Assembly: GCF_040833985.1 (NCBI RefSeq)
Contig: NZ_CP162139.1
Coordinates: forward strand, 310,001-374,000
Length of the DNA: 64,000 bases
Direction: 5' to 3'
From: Leptospira sp. WS4.C2
GTDB lineage: Bacteria > Spirochaetota > Leptospiria > Leptospirales > Leptospiraceae
Shown: positions 18,072 through 28,281 of the stretch, piece after piece
Layout: each line of letters opens with the position of its first letter
Position numbering within the stretch: the first letter of the stretch is position 1
Program-made: the position numbers and the translations under genes
Notes under the pieces: model-generated
What the model was told of the DNA's origin: nothing
The model's input: the letters and a program-made list of their open reading frames with translations, nothing else
Database searches by the model: none

Positions 18072-20138
18072 ATGAAATTAAGTATTCGAGACAAAATAAA
18101 AGGTGTTGTCGGTAAAATTCTACTGACCTTGATTTTTGTTGTTTCAATGACGATGTTCTTTGTTCTCTATCCGCTATTGGCAGATCCAGATTACTATAAA
18201 AAACTAATTCTTGATACAACAAACCAGCTAACAGGACTACAGGTGAATTATCAAACTTCAGAACCAGTTTTTTTCCCTTTTCCGGGAATCGAATTGGCTG
18301 AAGTAACTGTTTCAAAAAATGATGATGAGTTGATTCAAGTTCATAAACTCAGGATTGAAGTATATTATGGTGTTTTTGTTGGGCAACCTTTAGAAATTAG
18401 AAAAATTTATTTTAATACCGGTACTGTGGAAATTTCCCGTGAAAAAGATGAGTCATTTCCAATTTTTGAAAAGATACTTTCTAATTCTGGATCCATTTCA
18501 AATGAAAGTAAGGAGGAGTCTCTCTCTTCGGAATCTAAATTTTATTTTTCAAAAGCCTTTGCTAATTTTGTAAATCAAATTGAAATCAAAAATATCACAA
18601 TTCTTTTTGAAGATAAACTATATTCACGAAATATAAAATTATACCTTTGGGAAACTACATTCCAATTAGATCGTGACCTTCGAGATTTGGATATTTACAT
18701 TTATGGTAAGTTAAATGATGAGCCAATATCTTTCAGTTCCAATTTTTTATTTGTTTCAGATGAAATGACTTATGAATCTGCAAGATTCGAAGGTGATTTT
18801 TCCTTTCAAAATTTAAGAGGTACGGATCTTCACGATATATTAATCATTTTTACAAATGGAGATTTAAGATTCGCTAAAACTAGTGGTAACATTCCATTCT
18901 ATAAAAGAGATGAATCAAAAATCTACGCAATTGTCGATCAATTGCACATAAAAGACTTAGCCCTAAGAGATGGGAAAACATTTGCAGACGGTCATGTATC
19001 AACAATCGTCAATTATGACAATCAAGAGGATAAGTTATCTTTTGCAAATATTCTTCTTGATTGGAAAGGCAAATCTAAGTTAAACGGATCGGGATATGTT
19101 AATTTTCTAAAACCACCCCTCTCTCCAACAATTTCTTTTGAAGGATCTTCGGATTATTTAGATGTTCCCAGTATCATCAAAGTTATGAAGATCTGGGTTG
19201 ATCCTGATTTCGAAAAATCAATTCTTACAAGAAATATACCAAGCACTGGTTACGTGAATCGTATGAACGTGTATTTGAATTTGAATTTACGGAATGTATC
19301 AATATCTGATTTTCAGGCAGATTCTTTAAAATTAAATCTTCATTACGCCAAACGGAAGTTAAATATCACCAAATATGAATTGAAGGCCTATGATGGGATT
19401 GCGGTTGGAACAGGGCATTACCTTTGGGGAAATAATGCAGGACTTGAATTCAAAGGAAATATTAAAAATTTAGCAGTAGCACCGGTGCTTTCCGATCTTT
19501 TTAAAATTTCACCAATCACAGGAAAATTAGATTCCGAATTTATTTTGAACTCACCAGGAGAAACCGAAGATGCACTTGTTTCAAATTTGCAAATCATTGG
19601 TAACATCAGTGCAAACAATGGAGAATTGTTAAGTTATACAAATATTTTGAAACCCATTAGTTCAATTGGAAGCGTTATCAATTTAAAAAAAATAGATTTC
19701 AGTCGAGCGACACCGTATAACGAACTAAAGTTTGATTTTCTTTATGCAAAAGAAACCATTGAAATAAAGAACTTCACACTAAAAGCGGATGGGATTGCGG
19801 GCTCTGGTGGTGGTAAAATCGGGTTTAATAAAAATATCGATATGAGGTTTACTATTGGTTTTCCAGGTGTTGCTGGCAGAGCCTTAAAACTTCCGATTAT
19901 CTATAGAGGAACCTATGGAGTTTCGGCCCCGTTCATTGATCCGATTTGGCTTGGTTCTGTATATGCCGGAACAATCTTTCTTGCAAGTCCTGCAGGTGCT
20001 GCCGTAGGTGGGATTGCTGGCTCTGCTATGTCGGACTATGTAAATCGTGCAGTGGATAATGTATCCGGTGGAATTCAAAATGGTTGGAAAGGTGTAAAAT
20101 CATTGTTTGGTGGGTCGGCTGAAGAAAAGGAAAAATAA
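18072..20138 (+). CDS. AsmA-like inner-membrane-anchored protein
   Basis: 688 residues. One N-terminal membrane helix (about 12-34) precedes a very long beta-rich region with the AsmA/chorein-like repeat pattern: early LTGLQVNYQTSEP, central sheets, and a C-terminal AsmA_2-type segment with LKADGIAGSGGGKIGFNKNI (about 560-600). A glycine/alanine-rich hydrophobic tail with GAAVGGIAGSAMSDYV follows. Proteins of this group are thought to bridge inner and outer membranes and move phospholipids. It lies 7 bp after the transporter operon, so co-transcription is likely, and ends at a strong terminator. Confidence 0.82.
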   Translation: MKLSIRDKIKGVVGKILLTLIFVVSMTMFFVLYPLLADPDYYKKLILDTTNQLTGLQVNYQTSEPVFFPFPGIELAEVTVSKNDDELIQVHKLRIEVYYGVFVGQPLEIRKIYFNTGTVEISREKDESFPIFEKILSNSGSISNESKEESLSSESKFYFSKAFANFVNQIEIKNITILFEDKLYSRNIKLYLWETTFQLDRDLRDLDIYIYGKLNDEPISFSSNFLFVSDEMTYESARFEGDFSFQNLRGTDLHDILIIFTNGDLRFAKTSGNIPFYKRDESKIYAIVDQLHIKDLALRDGKTFADGHVSTIVNYDNQEDKLSFANILLDWKGKSKLNGSGYVNFLKPPLSPTISFEGSSDYLDVPSIIKVMKIWVDPDFEKSILTRNIPSTGYVNRMNVYLNLNLRNVSISDFQADSLKLNLHYAKRKLNITKYELKAYDGIAVGTGHYLWGNNAGLEFKGNIKNLAVAPVLSDLFKISPITGKLDSEFILNSPGETEDALVSNLQIIGNISANNGELLSYTNILKPISSIGSVINLKKIDFSRATPYNELKFDFLYAKETIEIKNFTLKADGIAGSGGGKIGFNKNIDMRFTIGFPGVAGRALKLPIIYRGTYGVSAPFIDPIWLGSVYAGTIFLASPAGAAVGGIAGSAMSDYVNRAVDNVSGGIQNGWKGVKSLFGGSAEEKEK

Positions 20139-20168
20139 ACGCCAACAAATGATTCGTTGGCGTTTATT
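20134..20168. terminator. Bidirectional terminator between convergent genes
   Basis: A perfect 13-bp inverted repeat (20134-20146 with 20156-20168, AATAAACGCCAAC/GTTGGCGTTTATT) has a 9-nt loop. It overlaps the end of the AsmA-like gene and lies just past the stop of the convergent lipoprotein gene at 20175. Confidence 0.85.
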
Positions 20169-20174
20169 GAGATC

Positions 20175-21869
20175 TTATTGCATCATATGATGTAAAGCTT
20201 TACATAGTCCATAATCTGAATATTCTACTTTAATATTTGGTTTGTCAGCACGAAGTTCTGCCGGAAGAAATTCGATGCTAAATTCATTAGAGCTTCCCTC
20301 AGAAAAACAAAGTTCTTCAGAAGATTCGGATGCAGTATCAGATTCATTATAACAACTTTCGTGAATTCCAGAAAGATAAAATTCTCCTTTTGGTTGTCTC
20401 CATTTTAAGTTATATGTACACATCTCATCTTCAGTAAAATTTCCTTTTATGGTTCCAGTGAAATCATCGGTTCTTTCGTTATTTGGATTAAAACGAATTA
20501 AATCTAACATCATCCAATAGCGATTTTTTGCTGAAATGGAATATAACATTTTACCAATGCTATCATCAAAACCACCATCACCAAACTTTAATGCAATGAG
20601 CATGATTGCCTTATTATAGTCATTGTTTTTTAGGATTTCTTTGTGATCATTGGGAATCCCTTTGAGAAATTCTTTGAATCCCTGACCTGCAATCAATAGG
20701 GTAGGAGTTGTTTCTAAAGGAGATAATATTAATTCCGTTTTATCAGTTTTGACTTTGAAACCTAGAGAATTTCCCGATTCTTCTGCCGTTATCGATAAAA
20801 TGGATTGAAGATCCTCTTTGATTGAATTTCCTGTTCCATCCAAAGTCGAAATTTTGATTTGGAAATTGTATCCAGATTGATTTTCAATTTGAAAATATGC
20901 TACAGATTTGTCAGAATCCAAGTTTGGTTCTAATTTTTTTAGTTTGGAGAAGGCTTCGGTTTTAGAGGGAGCATTCAGTAAATAATCAAAATCAGATCCA
21001 GAAACTGAATACACACCATCTTTGGATAAATATTCAAATAACTTTTCGGTTAAATATGGAAAAGTTTTCATTTTGTTAAATTGTCCCACCAAACCTTTGA
21101 AAGTTGGAGAACGTAATGGAAATCCAAAAATATAAGAATTGATTAGAGAATTTCTTAACTCGGCAATTTTTGTATCAAAATCGTTATTTGATGTGATAGG
21201 AGCCGGTTTTCCCGGTATCTGTTTTTCTTTGAGAATCGGATATTTTTTAACTAATGCTACTGAGTAAAGATCATCTTTATTTGGATTTTCTGAATAGTTT
21301 ACTAATTGGTAGAATTCTTCTACTTTTAATAACATATCATCTGCGTTGATTCCAGAAGTGTTTATTAGAAAATTAAACAAATTAAAGTTTGAAAAGTTAA
21401 TTGGGCCTGTGGTTTTTTTTGGATCCTTGATGATTTTTTGTGTTAGGATGGCACTATCATATTCTTCTTGAGATAGAATGATATATTTTTTTAAGTAACT
21501 CGTGATTCCAAAATACGTTGATGCTAATATTGTTTCATCTGCGATATCATTTGCTCGTATATAAACAAATTCAGATTTACATTGTTTTTTAATTCTTGTG
21601 GGACAAGGAATCTGATATGTTTTATAAGTGGATTGACCTTTTTCAATGAGAATGGATCCAACAACTTTAATATTATCAGCTAATAATAAAACTTCTCCTT
21701 TTTCTGAATCTGGTTCCTCAGTGAGATAATACTGAATCCCAACTGTATCTCCTACAAAAAAGATAGATTTAGGTGTTGGAAAGTTTTCAACTTTTTTTTT
21801 ACTGCAATTCATAAGAATTGCAGTTGGTAAAATAATTAATGTGAAAAGAAGATGAGATATTTTTTTCAT
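20175..21869 (-). CDS. Large lipoprotein, hypothetical
   Basis: 564 residues. The signal peptide ends in the lipobox-like ILMNC (Cys22), followed by SKKK. The protein has no recognisable domain. It is beta/alpha mixed, with an Asp/Asn/Ser-rich middle and a C-terminal part holding several Cys residues (MCTYN, ESCYNES, ELCFSEG, YGLCKAL) that may form disulfides. The HEAT-repeat gene ends 12 bp upstream on the same strand, so they likely form an operon. Probably restricted to Leptospira; function unknown. Confidence 0.75.
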   Translation of the reverse strand: MKKISHLLFTLIILPTAILMNCSKKKVENFPTPKSIFFVGDTVGIQYYLTEEPDSEKGEVLLLADNIKVVGSILIEKGQSTYKTYQIPCPTRIKKQCKSEFVYIRANDIADETILASTYFGITSYLKKYIILSQEEYDSAILTQKIIKDPKKTTGPINFSNFNLFNFLINTSGINADDMLLKVEEFYQLVNYSENPNKDDLYSVALVKKYPILKEKQIPGKPAPITSNNDFDTKIAELRNSLINSYIFGFPLRSPTFKGLVGQFNKMKTFPYLTEKLFEYLSKDGVYSVSGSDFDYLLNAPSKTEAFSKLKKLEPNLDSDKSVAYFQIENQSGYNFQIKISTLDGTGNSIKEDLQSILSITAEESGNSLGFKVKTDKTELILSPLETTPTLLIAGQGFKEFLKGIPNDHKEILKNNDYNKAIMLIALKFGDGGFDDSIGKMLYSISAKNRYWMMLDLIRFNPNNERTDDFTGTIKGNFTEDEMCTYNLKWRQPKGEFYLSGIHESCYNESDTASESSEELCFSEGSSNEFSIEFLPAELRADKPNIKVEYSDYGLCKALHHMMQ

Positions 21870-21881
21870 AACGAGTAAATC

Positions 21882-22934
21882 CTAATAACTTTCCACAACA
21901 TGAATGTATTCACCAAATAAGAACCCTTTTTTACCTTCACTGGTTTTTACTTGGTACCAAAAATCTTCCATCTCTTCGCCTTTACTATTAGTGATGATGT
22001 ACTTTCTTGGTTCTCTTGAAATAATTTCTACAACAGAGTTCCCTGCAAGACCTGTGATCACTTCCGATCTTTCATTCGCCTTAGATCTAAGGTTCAATCG
22101 ATCGGAAACATTGATGATCGCATATTGTTTAGCAGCTTTGAGTTTTTTTAAATTTTCTCCTAAGCTAACTAAATTCGGATGGTTAGGATTTGCTTTTTTG
22201 AATCGAATCAAAGTGGGAATCACTTGTATTGGTTTGAAATTGGAAATAGAATTAAATGCGGCTTTGCTGATTTCATTGTCAACGTTTGCTAGTAAACTTT
22301 CGATTGTTAGAAGTGTATCATCGGTTTTGAATTTACCTGCTGTATATAAACAAGCAAATACATAGTCTTTATCTTGATAAGAACAAAAAGACTTCACATA
22401 CTTCCATTCGTCCGAAGCATTGATATTCCCTAAACCGCGGATGGCTGCGAGTTGTGTATCTTTATCTTTCCAATCAAGAGCACTACGAAAAATTGAAGTG
22501 GTTCCACTTTTGCCTGTTTTAGAGAGTCCTTGTACACTATAAAAACGAATCTTTTCACTTTTATCTTTTGCCCCTTTTTCAAAATAGGATTGTGATTTTG
22601 TATTTCCAATTCTTGAAAGAGCTTCCATACAAGCTTCTCGAACATACACATCATCATTATCAAATGCCTTTTGAAGTTCGGTTACACCAGCGTTTAGATC
22701 CCCTAAGGAACTTGCTGCTTGTGAACGGATTTTACTGGATTCACCTTTCTCCAGTTGTTCGATGATGGTTTTTCCAAACTTAACATCGCCAGATTTTCCC
22801 ATTTCTGATAGGATAGAAATCTTATCATTGTCATTCGATGCGTTTTTGAGATCCTCTTTCAAATCACCGGCATACACACTAAAACTAATAAATATTGATA
22901 AAAAAAGAAGGTAATTCTTCACATAACTCTCCAA
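21882..22934 (-). CDS. Secreted HEAT-repeat protein with C-terminal bacterial SH3 domain
   Basis: 350 residues. A signal peptide (about 1-22, ending VYAG) precedes HEAT/PBS-type helical repeats (about 25-260), with phrases such as VREACMEALSRIGN and QLAAIRGLGNINA recurring every 30 or so residues. The C-terminal 80 residues form an SH3b-type domain (SDRLNLRSKANERSEVI, then WYQVKTSEGKKGFLFGEYI), usually a cell-wall or peptide-binding module. Likely a periplasmic scaffold. It lies upstream of, and in the same direction as, the lipoprotein gene at 20175. GGAGAGTT precedes the ATG. Confidence 0.82.
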   Translation of the reverse strand: MESYVKNYLLFLSIFISFSVYAGDLKEDLKNASNDNDKISILSEMGKSGDVKFGKTIIEQLEKGESSKIRSQAASSLGDLNAGVTELQKAFDNDDVYVREACMEALSRIGNTKSQSYFEKGAKDKSEKIRFYSVQGLSKTGKSGTTSIFRSALDWKDKDTQLAAIRGLGNINASDEWKYVKSFCSYQDKDYVFACLYTAGKFKTDDTLLTIESLLANVDNEISKAAFNSISNFKPIQVIPTLIRFKKANPNHPNLVSLGENLKKLKAAKQYAIINVSDRLNLRSKANERSEVITGLAGNSVVEIISREPRKYIITNSKGEEMEDFWYQVKTSEGKKGFLFGEYIHVVESY

Positions 22935-23027
22935 TGGTTGGCTTTCGACCGAATTTGAACAACCTTCTCGAAAAATTATTGAAATGTCAAAGATTTAATA
23001 GATTAACAGTTTGTGATCATTGAATCC

Positions 23028-24842
23028 TCATTCTTCTTCGTTTCGAATGGGGATTCCTTCCTTTTTCAAAATTTTGAGAGCGTTTGTAGAACCAGACACT
23101 CCATCTCGGATTTTATAATCAAAATCCATTTGTCCATCTACTTCTAGTTCGGTGAAGTGAAATCGTTTGGCCCAAGGAATCTCTGCGAGTTTTAAATCGT
23201 GAGTGGTTAAAAATACAATTGTTTGTTTTTCCCGCAGGACAGAGAGAATCTCTCTTGTGGCTATGTAACGTTCTTTGGAATTCGTTCCCTTTAGAATTTC
23301 GTCCAAAAATAAAATAGGAACTTTCTTTTGATTGTCGGCCGTTTGGATGATGGAAGACAAACGCCTCACTTCACTATAAAAAAAGGAAACCCCATCTTCC
23401 ATCGAATCTTGTGAGCGGATCAGTGTATGGATTTGGAACTCAGGAAATTCAAATTTCGAACCAAGCACAGGAGCTCCCGTTCCGGCAAGTAACAAAGACA
23501 TGGCGATGGATCGAAGGTAAGTTGTTTTCCCACTCATATTTGAGCCTGTGACAATCATTAAATCCCCAGGTAACATTTTGGTGAGTGGATTGAACACACG
23601 GCTTTCTTTCGGAAGTAAAGGATGAACCAAACTTATCGCACCGAGATTCCCAGTTGGAGACGAAGTGGCAAAGGTAGCTTCAGGAAATAAAAATCCAAAA
23701 TTCACAAAGGGAAGCTCTGCATCTGTTTTTATGATGAGAACTTGCAGATCATTCCAAAGATTTTCAAACTTTAGTTTCCATTTTTCTAAGGACTTAATTT
23801 TCCATAGGTCCCACAAACACAAAATATTGAGAATGAGATGAGGGAGGGGAGAGATGAGTAATTCGGAGGAATCTCCCAAGGAAGAAATTTGACCAAGCAT
23901 CTGTTTGGTGGTCTTTCGATCTTTTGCCAAATAAAGAAAAGTTTTTTTAAATCTTCCTGCCCCAGAAGACAAAGTTTTAATTTCTTTCCATTGTTTTAAT
24001 GAGTCATTTCTGTAACTCAAAAATAAAAGCCCATTAGTCAGAAGAAGTAGAGGGATCAGTGGCAGATCAAATAACAATCCCAGAACCAAATAAATAGGTG
24101 AGAATATCCCCCAAATCGCGAAAAAATACTTTAAAAACCCTCTTTTTTTCCAAAAAGAATCTTCTTTATTCACACTCGGCAGATGGAATTTTTCATTTGG
24201 TTCTGATTCGGGAACCAAAAACTTTCGGAGCAAATGGTAAGCGCGAAAAGGTTGGTTTAAAATTTTTTTAATTTCACTCGGATCAAAATTTAGTTTTATA
24301 TCTTCAATTGGTTCATGCAAAAAACGTTTGAGATAGGTTTGGAATCCTATTTCGGTAATGGTGGTATCATAAATTCCGATAAATCCTTGTTTGGTGCAAA
24401 GGTCTAAATCGATCGATAGAGGGTGGTTCCGCACAACTTCTGGATATTCCCAAAGTTCTCGTGTTTTTAATTTTTTAAACTCACCATGGAGCCTGTAGAT
24501 TTCTTCTTGGATAAAACCATGGGTTTTTTTGGCATAATGGATCTGTATTTTCCGCTGCGCATACAACCGCACTAAATAGATAAAAGGGATGAGGATGAGA
24601 AAGGAATACGCATATTCTTTCCAGGATTGTTTGGTTAAATAACAAAGAATCAGGACAATTGTAAAAAGAGCAAAAGTAACAAATCGGAAAATAGAAACTT
24701 TCCTTAGTTTTTGTGAAAGGTGCTGAATTTTGTTTTGGTAACGTTTGTTCCTATGGTTTAGGAAAACATAAGTTGGGTTAGTGGAAAAGGGGTCGTTCGT
24801 AATTTTCTTCTTCCCTGCGAGAAATCTCTGTGTCGAGAACAC
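23028..24842 (-). CDS. Membrane-anchored MutS-like ATPase
   Basis: 604 residues. It carries only the MutS core/clamp and ATPase regions (no mismatch-recognition domain I with its Phe-X-Glu) and has hydrophobic helices near residues 53-90 and 250-285. The C-terminal ATPase is intact: Walker [15 protein letters not shown], then [10 protein letters not shown], Walker [17 protein letters not shown] and [10 protein letters not shown]. Members of this MutS-like subgroup are found in several phyla without a clear role, and mismatch repair is not expected. The start is GTG at 24842 and overlaps the upstream small gene by 65 bp. Confidence 0.82.
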   Translation of the reverse strand: MFSTQRFLAGKKKITNDPFSTNPTYVFLNHRNKRYQNKIQHLSQKLRKVSIFRFVTFALFTIVLILCYLTKQSWKEYAYSFLILIPFIYLVRLYAQRKIQIHYAKKTHGFIQEEIYRLHGEFKKLKTRELWEYPEVVRNHPLSIDLDLCTKQGFIGIYDTTITEIGFQTYLKRFLHEPIEDIKLNFDPSEIKKILNQPFRAYHLLRKFLVPESEPNEKFHLPSVNKEDSFWKKRGFLKYFFAIWGIFSPIYLVLGLLFDLPLIPLLLLTNGLLFLSYRNDSLKQWKEIKTLSSGAGRFKKTFLYLAKDRKTTKQMLGQISSLGDSSELLISPLPHLILNILCLWDLWKIKSLEKWKLKFENLWNDLQVLIIKTDAELPFVNFGFLFPEATFATSSPTGNLGAISLVHPLLPKESRVFNPLTKMLPGDLMIVTGSNMSGKTTYLRSIAMSLLLAGTGAPVLGSKFEFPEFQIHTLIRSQDSMEDGVSFFYSEVRRLSSIIQTADNQKKVPILFLDEILKGTNSKERYIATREILSVLREKQTIVFLTTHDLKLAEIPWAKRFHFTELEVDGQMDFDYKIRDGVSGSTNALKILKKEGIPIRNEEE

Positions 24843-25008
24843 GAATGAGACTTCCTAAGTCATTTAATCTCCATTTGTCAGTCAGACGACCTCTTTCTCG
24901 ACCCGAAAATTTGTTCAAATACAGGGTGCCAAATAGGTCTTCCCCATACTCGTAAGCTACGAAACGCCCGTTTCGTCTGCCTGTAGAATTTTCCAATCGA
25001 ATCGTCAT
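24778..25008 (-). CDS. Small basic protein overlapping the MutS-like gene, hypothetical
   Basis: 76 residues from the ATG at 25008; an upstream in-frame TTG at 25047 is less likely. It is rich in Arg, Glu and Leu. The segment [16 protein letters not shown], followed by [20 protein letters not shown], loosely recalls WGR domains, but this is by eye only. The last 65 bp overlap the MutS-like reading frame, suggesting translational coupling. Small size and overlap leave some doubt that it is expressed. Confidence 0.5.
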   Translation of the reverse strand: MTIRLENSTGRRNGRFVAYEYGEDLFGTLYLNKFSGRERGRLTDKWRLNDLGSLIRVLDTEISRREEENYERPLFH

Positions 25009-25075
25009 GAACGAATACCAATCACCAGATAAAAAAAAATAGTACAAGCAAAATTTTTTGCTTCAGGATATTCAT

Positions 25076-25159
25076 TTTCCGGCGATACATATATTGGGGA
25101 AAGGCTACTTACCACGGATGGTGGGAAACCTTAAAAACAAATACCCCGGAAACCGGAAA
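25076..25159 (+). ncRNA. Candidate structured 5' leader upstream of small ORF
   Basis: Four helices can nest in the order P1 25076-25082/25153-25159 (TTTCCGG/CCGGAAA), P2 25096-25099/25144-25147 (GGGG/CCCC), P3 25101-25104/25129-25132 (AAGG/CCTT) and P4 25112-25115/25121-25124 (CCAC/GTGG). The structure ends immediately before the GGAGG ribosome site of the 70-residue ORF at 25174. The layout is riboswitch-like, but I cannot match it to a known class. Confidence 0.3.
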
Positions 25160-25173
25160 GCACGGAGGCTTGT

Positions 25174-25386
25174 ATGGATTTCTATCCCGATATGAATTTG
25201 GAGTTTAAAAGCTCCTTTGTGAAGACCAACCAGTTTTTAGCCAACACACAAGATCAAAGCTTGCTCCCACAAATGGGACTTGCTGCAGGTAACCTACTCA
25301 ATCTCTCCCAAATGACCAAACTCCGCGAAATTCGCGAACGCCATTTGAAAAAAGGACACCAACGCGAAGGGTTCCACTGGGACTAA
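25174..25386 (+). CDS. Small cytoplasmic protein, hypothetical
   Basis: 70 residues with no signal or membrane segment. The C-terminus is strongly basic (KLREIRERHLKKGHQREG). The ATG is preceded by GGAGGCTTGT, a very good ribosome site, which supports real expression. It sits alone behind a potentially structured leader and ahead of the acyl-CoA synthetase promoter. No family is recognised. Confidence 0.65.
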   Translation: MDFYPDMNLEFKSSFVKTNQFLANTQDQSLLPQMGLAAGNLLNLSQMTKLREIRERHLKKGHQREGFHWD

Positions 25387-25401
25387 ATGCCTAAATTTCT
25401 C

Positions 25402-25429
25402 TTGACCATCTGAAAGTAGGGTCTATCAT
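25402..25429 (+). promoter_or_regulatory. Sigma-70-type promoter for the acyl-CoA synthetase gene
   Basis: TTGACC (25402-25407) and TATCAT (25424-25429) are separated by 16 bp, each with one mismatch to consensus. Transcription would start near 25436, 19 bp before the ATG at 25455, leaving room for the GGAGA ribosome site. Confidence 0.6.
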
Positions 25430-25454
25430 AAAGACCGCTTTTAGATGGAGAGAT

Positions 25455-27503
25455 ATGGCAAATAACCTAGCAGAAGTTTATAAGGAATCCGCAGAAAAAT
25501 TCGGTCCAAGACCCGCATTCTGGTATAAGAATGCTCAAAAGGATTACCAAGCCCTCACTTACAAGGAACTCTATGAAGACGGGCTCGCACTTGCCGAAGC
25601 CCTCATTGATTTAGGAGTTAAGGCTAGAGAACACATTGGAGTTCTCGCTGATAACCGTATGGAATGGATCATCGCCGATTGTGCGGTGTTAACTGCTGGT
25701 GCTGCCAACGTTCCTCGGGGTTCTGATATCACAGATTCAGAAATTGTTTATATTTTGAACCATTCGGAAGCCAAGATTGTTTTTGTTGAAAACGACAAAG
25801 TTTACGAAAAATACAAAAACAACAAATCCCAAGTGAAGTCGGTAAAAACCGTCATCATTATGGACAAAGACACCAAACTCAAGTCAGGTGCTGGAATTCT
25901 TCATTTTTATGATCTCCTAGAAAAAGGGAGAGATATGCGAGCCAAAGGAAAAAGAGAAGCTGAAAAACGAATGGCCGGAATCAAACCGGACGATTTGTAC
26001 ACTCTCATTTATACTTCTGGAACCACGGGAATGCCAAAGGGTGTTATGCTTATGCATTCCAATATGATCCACCAAATGCACTATGTAGTTCCTCGTGTTG
26101 CGAAAGTTTCACCTGACGATCGTATGTTGTCCATTCTCCCTGTTTGGCATATCTTTGAACGTGTAGTGGAATACTTTGCGATTATTAACGGTGGTTCTAC
26201 TTATTATACAAAAGTAACAGAACTTCGTAACGACATCCAAAAAGCAAGACCTACCTTTATGGCTTCGGCTCCCCGTGTTTGGGAAAGTATTTACAATGGG
26301 ATTTACACTCGCATTAACGACCCAAAACAAACTCCTCCTGTTAGAAGATTTTTGTTTAAAGTAGCTTATTTTTTTTCCAAACACTACCATGCAGCCATTC
26401 GATTCTTAAAAGGTTGGGAAGTTGACTATGAAGGAAGAAATATTTTTCAATCCTTAGGATTGTCTATTTTTTCTGTCATCAAACTTTTGTTAACTGGTCC
26501 ATTTACGGTGACTATCCTTGCCATTTTGGCAGCACAGTTTGGATTGCCTGAGGACAGTGGCTTCAAATCTCCACTTTATGTGATCGCGGGATTAGGGGTT
26601 CTTTTTAACTCCTTTACTTTGGATCGCATCGTATTGGCAAAAATCCGCCAAGCCACAGGTGGACATTTACGTGCCACTTTATCTGGTGGTGGAGCTCTGC
26701 AAAAACATGTGGATGCTTTCTTTATGGATATCGGGATTACCGTTCTTGAAGGTTACGGAATGACAGAAACAGGTCCCGTGATTTCGGCTCGGACTTTTGA
26801 AAGACCAGTGATGGGATCAGTCGGTGATATTGTTCCTTTAAGCCAAGTGCAAATTCGTGATGATGTTGGAAATGTCCTTTGTCATATCGACGACAAAAAA
26901 AATATCATCTTTGGTAAGTTAGGTGTTAAGGGCGTGGTTCACATCAAAGGGCCTCAGGTAATGAAAGGATACTACAAAAATCCAGAAACTACCAAAAAGA
27001 CCATTGTGGACAATTGGTTGAATACCGGTGACATCGGTATGATTAACTTTAAAAAAACACTGACTCTTACAGGTCGTGCGAAGGATACTATCGTTCTTCT
27101 TGGTGGAGAAAACGTAGAACCAGTTCCTATCGAAAACAAAATCGATGAATCAACTTACATCAAACAGTCGATGATTGTGGGCCAAGACCAAAAAGTTCTC
27201 GGTGCCATCATTGTTCCTGACTTTGACGCTCTCATCCCTTGGGCAGAGGAAAATGGTATCTCCGAAAAAAATCCTGATAAACTAATCACCAATCCTAGGA
27301 TTGTGGATTTTTACAAAAAGGAAGTTCGTAATTTTAACAGTGTTAAAACTGGTTTCAAAAACTTCGAACAAGTGCAGTATGTAACACTCATTACAAAACC
27401 ATTTGAGGTAGGTGATGAACTAACTAACCTAATGAAGATGAAACGACACGTGATTACGGAAAAATACAAAGACAGAATTTTGGAACTCTACAAAAACAGT
27501 TAA
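25455..27503 (+). CDS. Long-chain acyl-CoA synthetase (AMP-forming)
   Basis: 682 residues. Activates fatty acids through an acyl-AMP intermediate. The AMP-binding motif [14 protein letters not shown], the second motif [12 protein letters not shown] and the hinge NTGDIGMI are all present. A hydrophobic insert (about residues 325-400, with two predicted membrane segments) suggests membrane association, as in FadD15/ACSL-like enzymes. It is directly followed, one base after its stop, by an enoyl-CoA hydratase/isomerase gene. This points to fatty acid uptake or beta-oxidation, fitting organisms that live on long-chain fatty acids. Confidence 0.93.
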   Translation: MANNLAEVYKESAEKFGPRPAFWYKNAQKDYQALTYKELYEDGLALAEALIDLGVKAREHIGVLADNRMEWIIADCAVLTAGAANVPRGSDITDSEIVYILNHSEAKIVFVENDKVYEKYKNNKSQVKSVKTVIIMDKDTKLKSGAGILHFYDLLEKGRDMRAKGKREAEKRMAGIKPDDLYTLIYTSGTTGMPKGVMLMHSNMIHQMHYVVPRVAKVSPDDRMLSILPVWHIFERVVEYFAIINGGSTYYTKVTELRNDIQKARPTFMASAPRVWESIYNGIYTRINDPKQTPPVRRFLFKVAYFFSKHYHAAIRFLKGWEVDYEGRNIFQSLGLSIFSVIKLLLTGPFTVTILAILAAQFGLPEDSGFKSPLYVIAGLGVLFNSFTLDRIVLAKIRQATGGHLRATLSGGGALQKHVDAFFMDIGITVLEGYGMTETGPVISARTFERPVMGSVGDIVPLSQVQIRDDVGNVLCHIDDKKNIIFGKLGVKGVVHIKGPQVMKGYYKNPETTKKTIVDNWLNTGDIGMINFKKTLTLTGRAKDTIVLLGGENVEPVPIENKIDESTYIKQSMIVGQDQKVLGAIIVPDFDALIPWAEENGISEKNPDKLITNPRIVDFYKKEVRNFNSVKTGFKNFEQVQYVTLITKPFEVGDELTNLMKMKRHVITEKYKDRILELYKNS

Positions 27504-27504
27504 T

Positions 27505-28281
27505 ATGACTCCATTTGCAGAGATTTTTCATGGAGACCGCATCTTGGAAATCAAGATGCAGTCCAATGAAAAGAACACATTTGATTTTGAAGCTTTTGTC
27601 TTATTCGAACAAATTTTAAAAAAACACGCAGAGAATCCAAATTTGCGTGTTTTGCTTTTTACATCCGCACAAACGCAGTTTTTTTCCAATGGAATCGAAC
27701 CCACACTGATGTATGGAAAATCGGAATCCGATGTTCGTAAGTCCGTGGAACAATTGTTAAGAACTGCCCAAACCTATTTTCATTTTCCCGTTCCTACTAT
27801 TGCTGTGGTTAACGGACATTGTATGGCCGCAGGTGCTGTGTTTGCTCTTTTTTCTGACTATCGGTATATGGTGGACAAAGGGGCAAGGATTGGATTTTCC
27901 GAAGCCATCGTTGGTCTTAACTTCCCATCCATTCCAACCATTGTTTTACAAGATTTGGTAGGGGTCAAAGTTGCTCGTGACCTTCTTTATACGGGAAAAC
28001 AAATCAAAGGTCCCGAGGCAAAAGAAATCGGTCTTGTGGATGAATTGTTTAGCGCCGAAACGTTATTTAGTGAATCAATGAAATTTGCCGAGTCAATTGC
28101 AAAACTCACGAACAATTCGAGTCGTGGAATGAAAACAGCCTTACGAGAACCCTATCGTAAACGAATGGAATCTCTTTTTCAGACCGATGCAGATCTTTTT
28201 ACAAAAGTGATTTTATCTCCAGACGGCCAGGAAGGTTTCCATTCCCTCATCGAAAAACGTAGGCCTAAGTTCATTACTTAA
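27505..28281 (+). CDS. Enoyl-CoA hydratase/isomerase family protein
   Basis: 258 residues with the crotonase fold. The oxyanion-hole segment NGHCMAAGAVFAL and the acidic segment RIGFSEAIVGLNFP are visible. The second pattern is closer to delta3,delta2-enoyl-CoA isomerases than to classical hydratases, so isomerase activity on unsaturated fatty acids is a good alternative. It begins one base after the acyl-CoA synthetase stop, making an operon. Confidence 0.85.
   Translation: MTPFAEIFHGDRILEIKMQSNEKNTFDFEAFVLFEQILKKHAENPNLRVLLFTSAQTQFFSNGIEPTLMYGKSESDVRKSVEQLLRTAQTYFHFPVPTIAVVNGHCMAAGAVFALFSDYRYMVDKGARIGFSEAIVGLNFPSIPTIVLQDLVGVKVARDLLYTGKQIKGPEAKEIGLVDELFSAETLFSESMKFAESIAKLTNNSSRGMKTALREPYRKRMESLFQTDADLFTKVILSPDGQEGFHSLIEKRRPKFIT

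Noticed and set aside
23028..24842. Assignment of this gene as mutS mismatch repair
   Set aside because: No mismatch-binding domain with its Phe-X-Glu motif is present and hydrophobic membrane segments are; only the ATPase core matches MutS.
25046..25063. AAGCAAAA/TTTTGCTT inverted repeat as a terminator or operator
   Set aside because: Very AT-rich with a 2-nt centre; it cannot form a good RNA hairpin and may be chance in an AT-rich promoter region.
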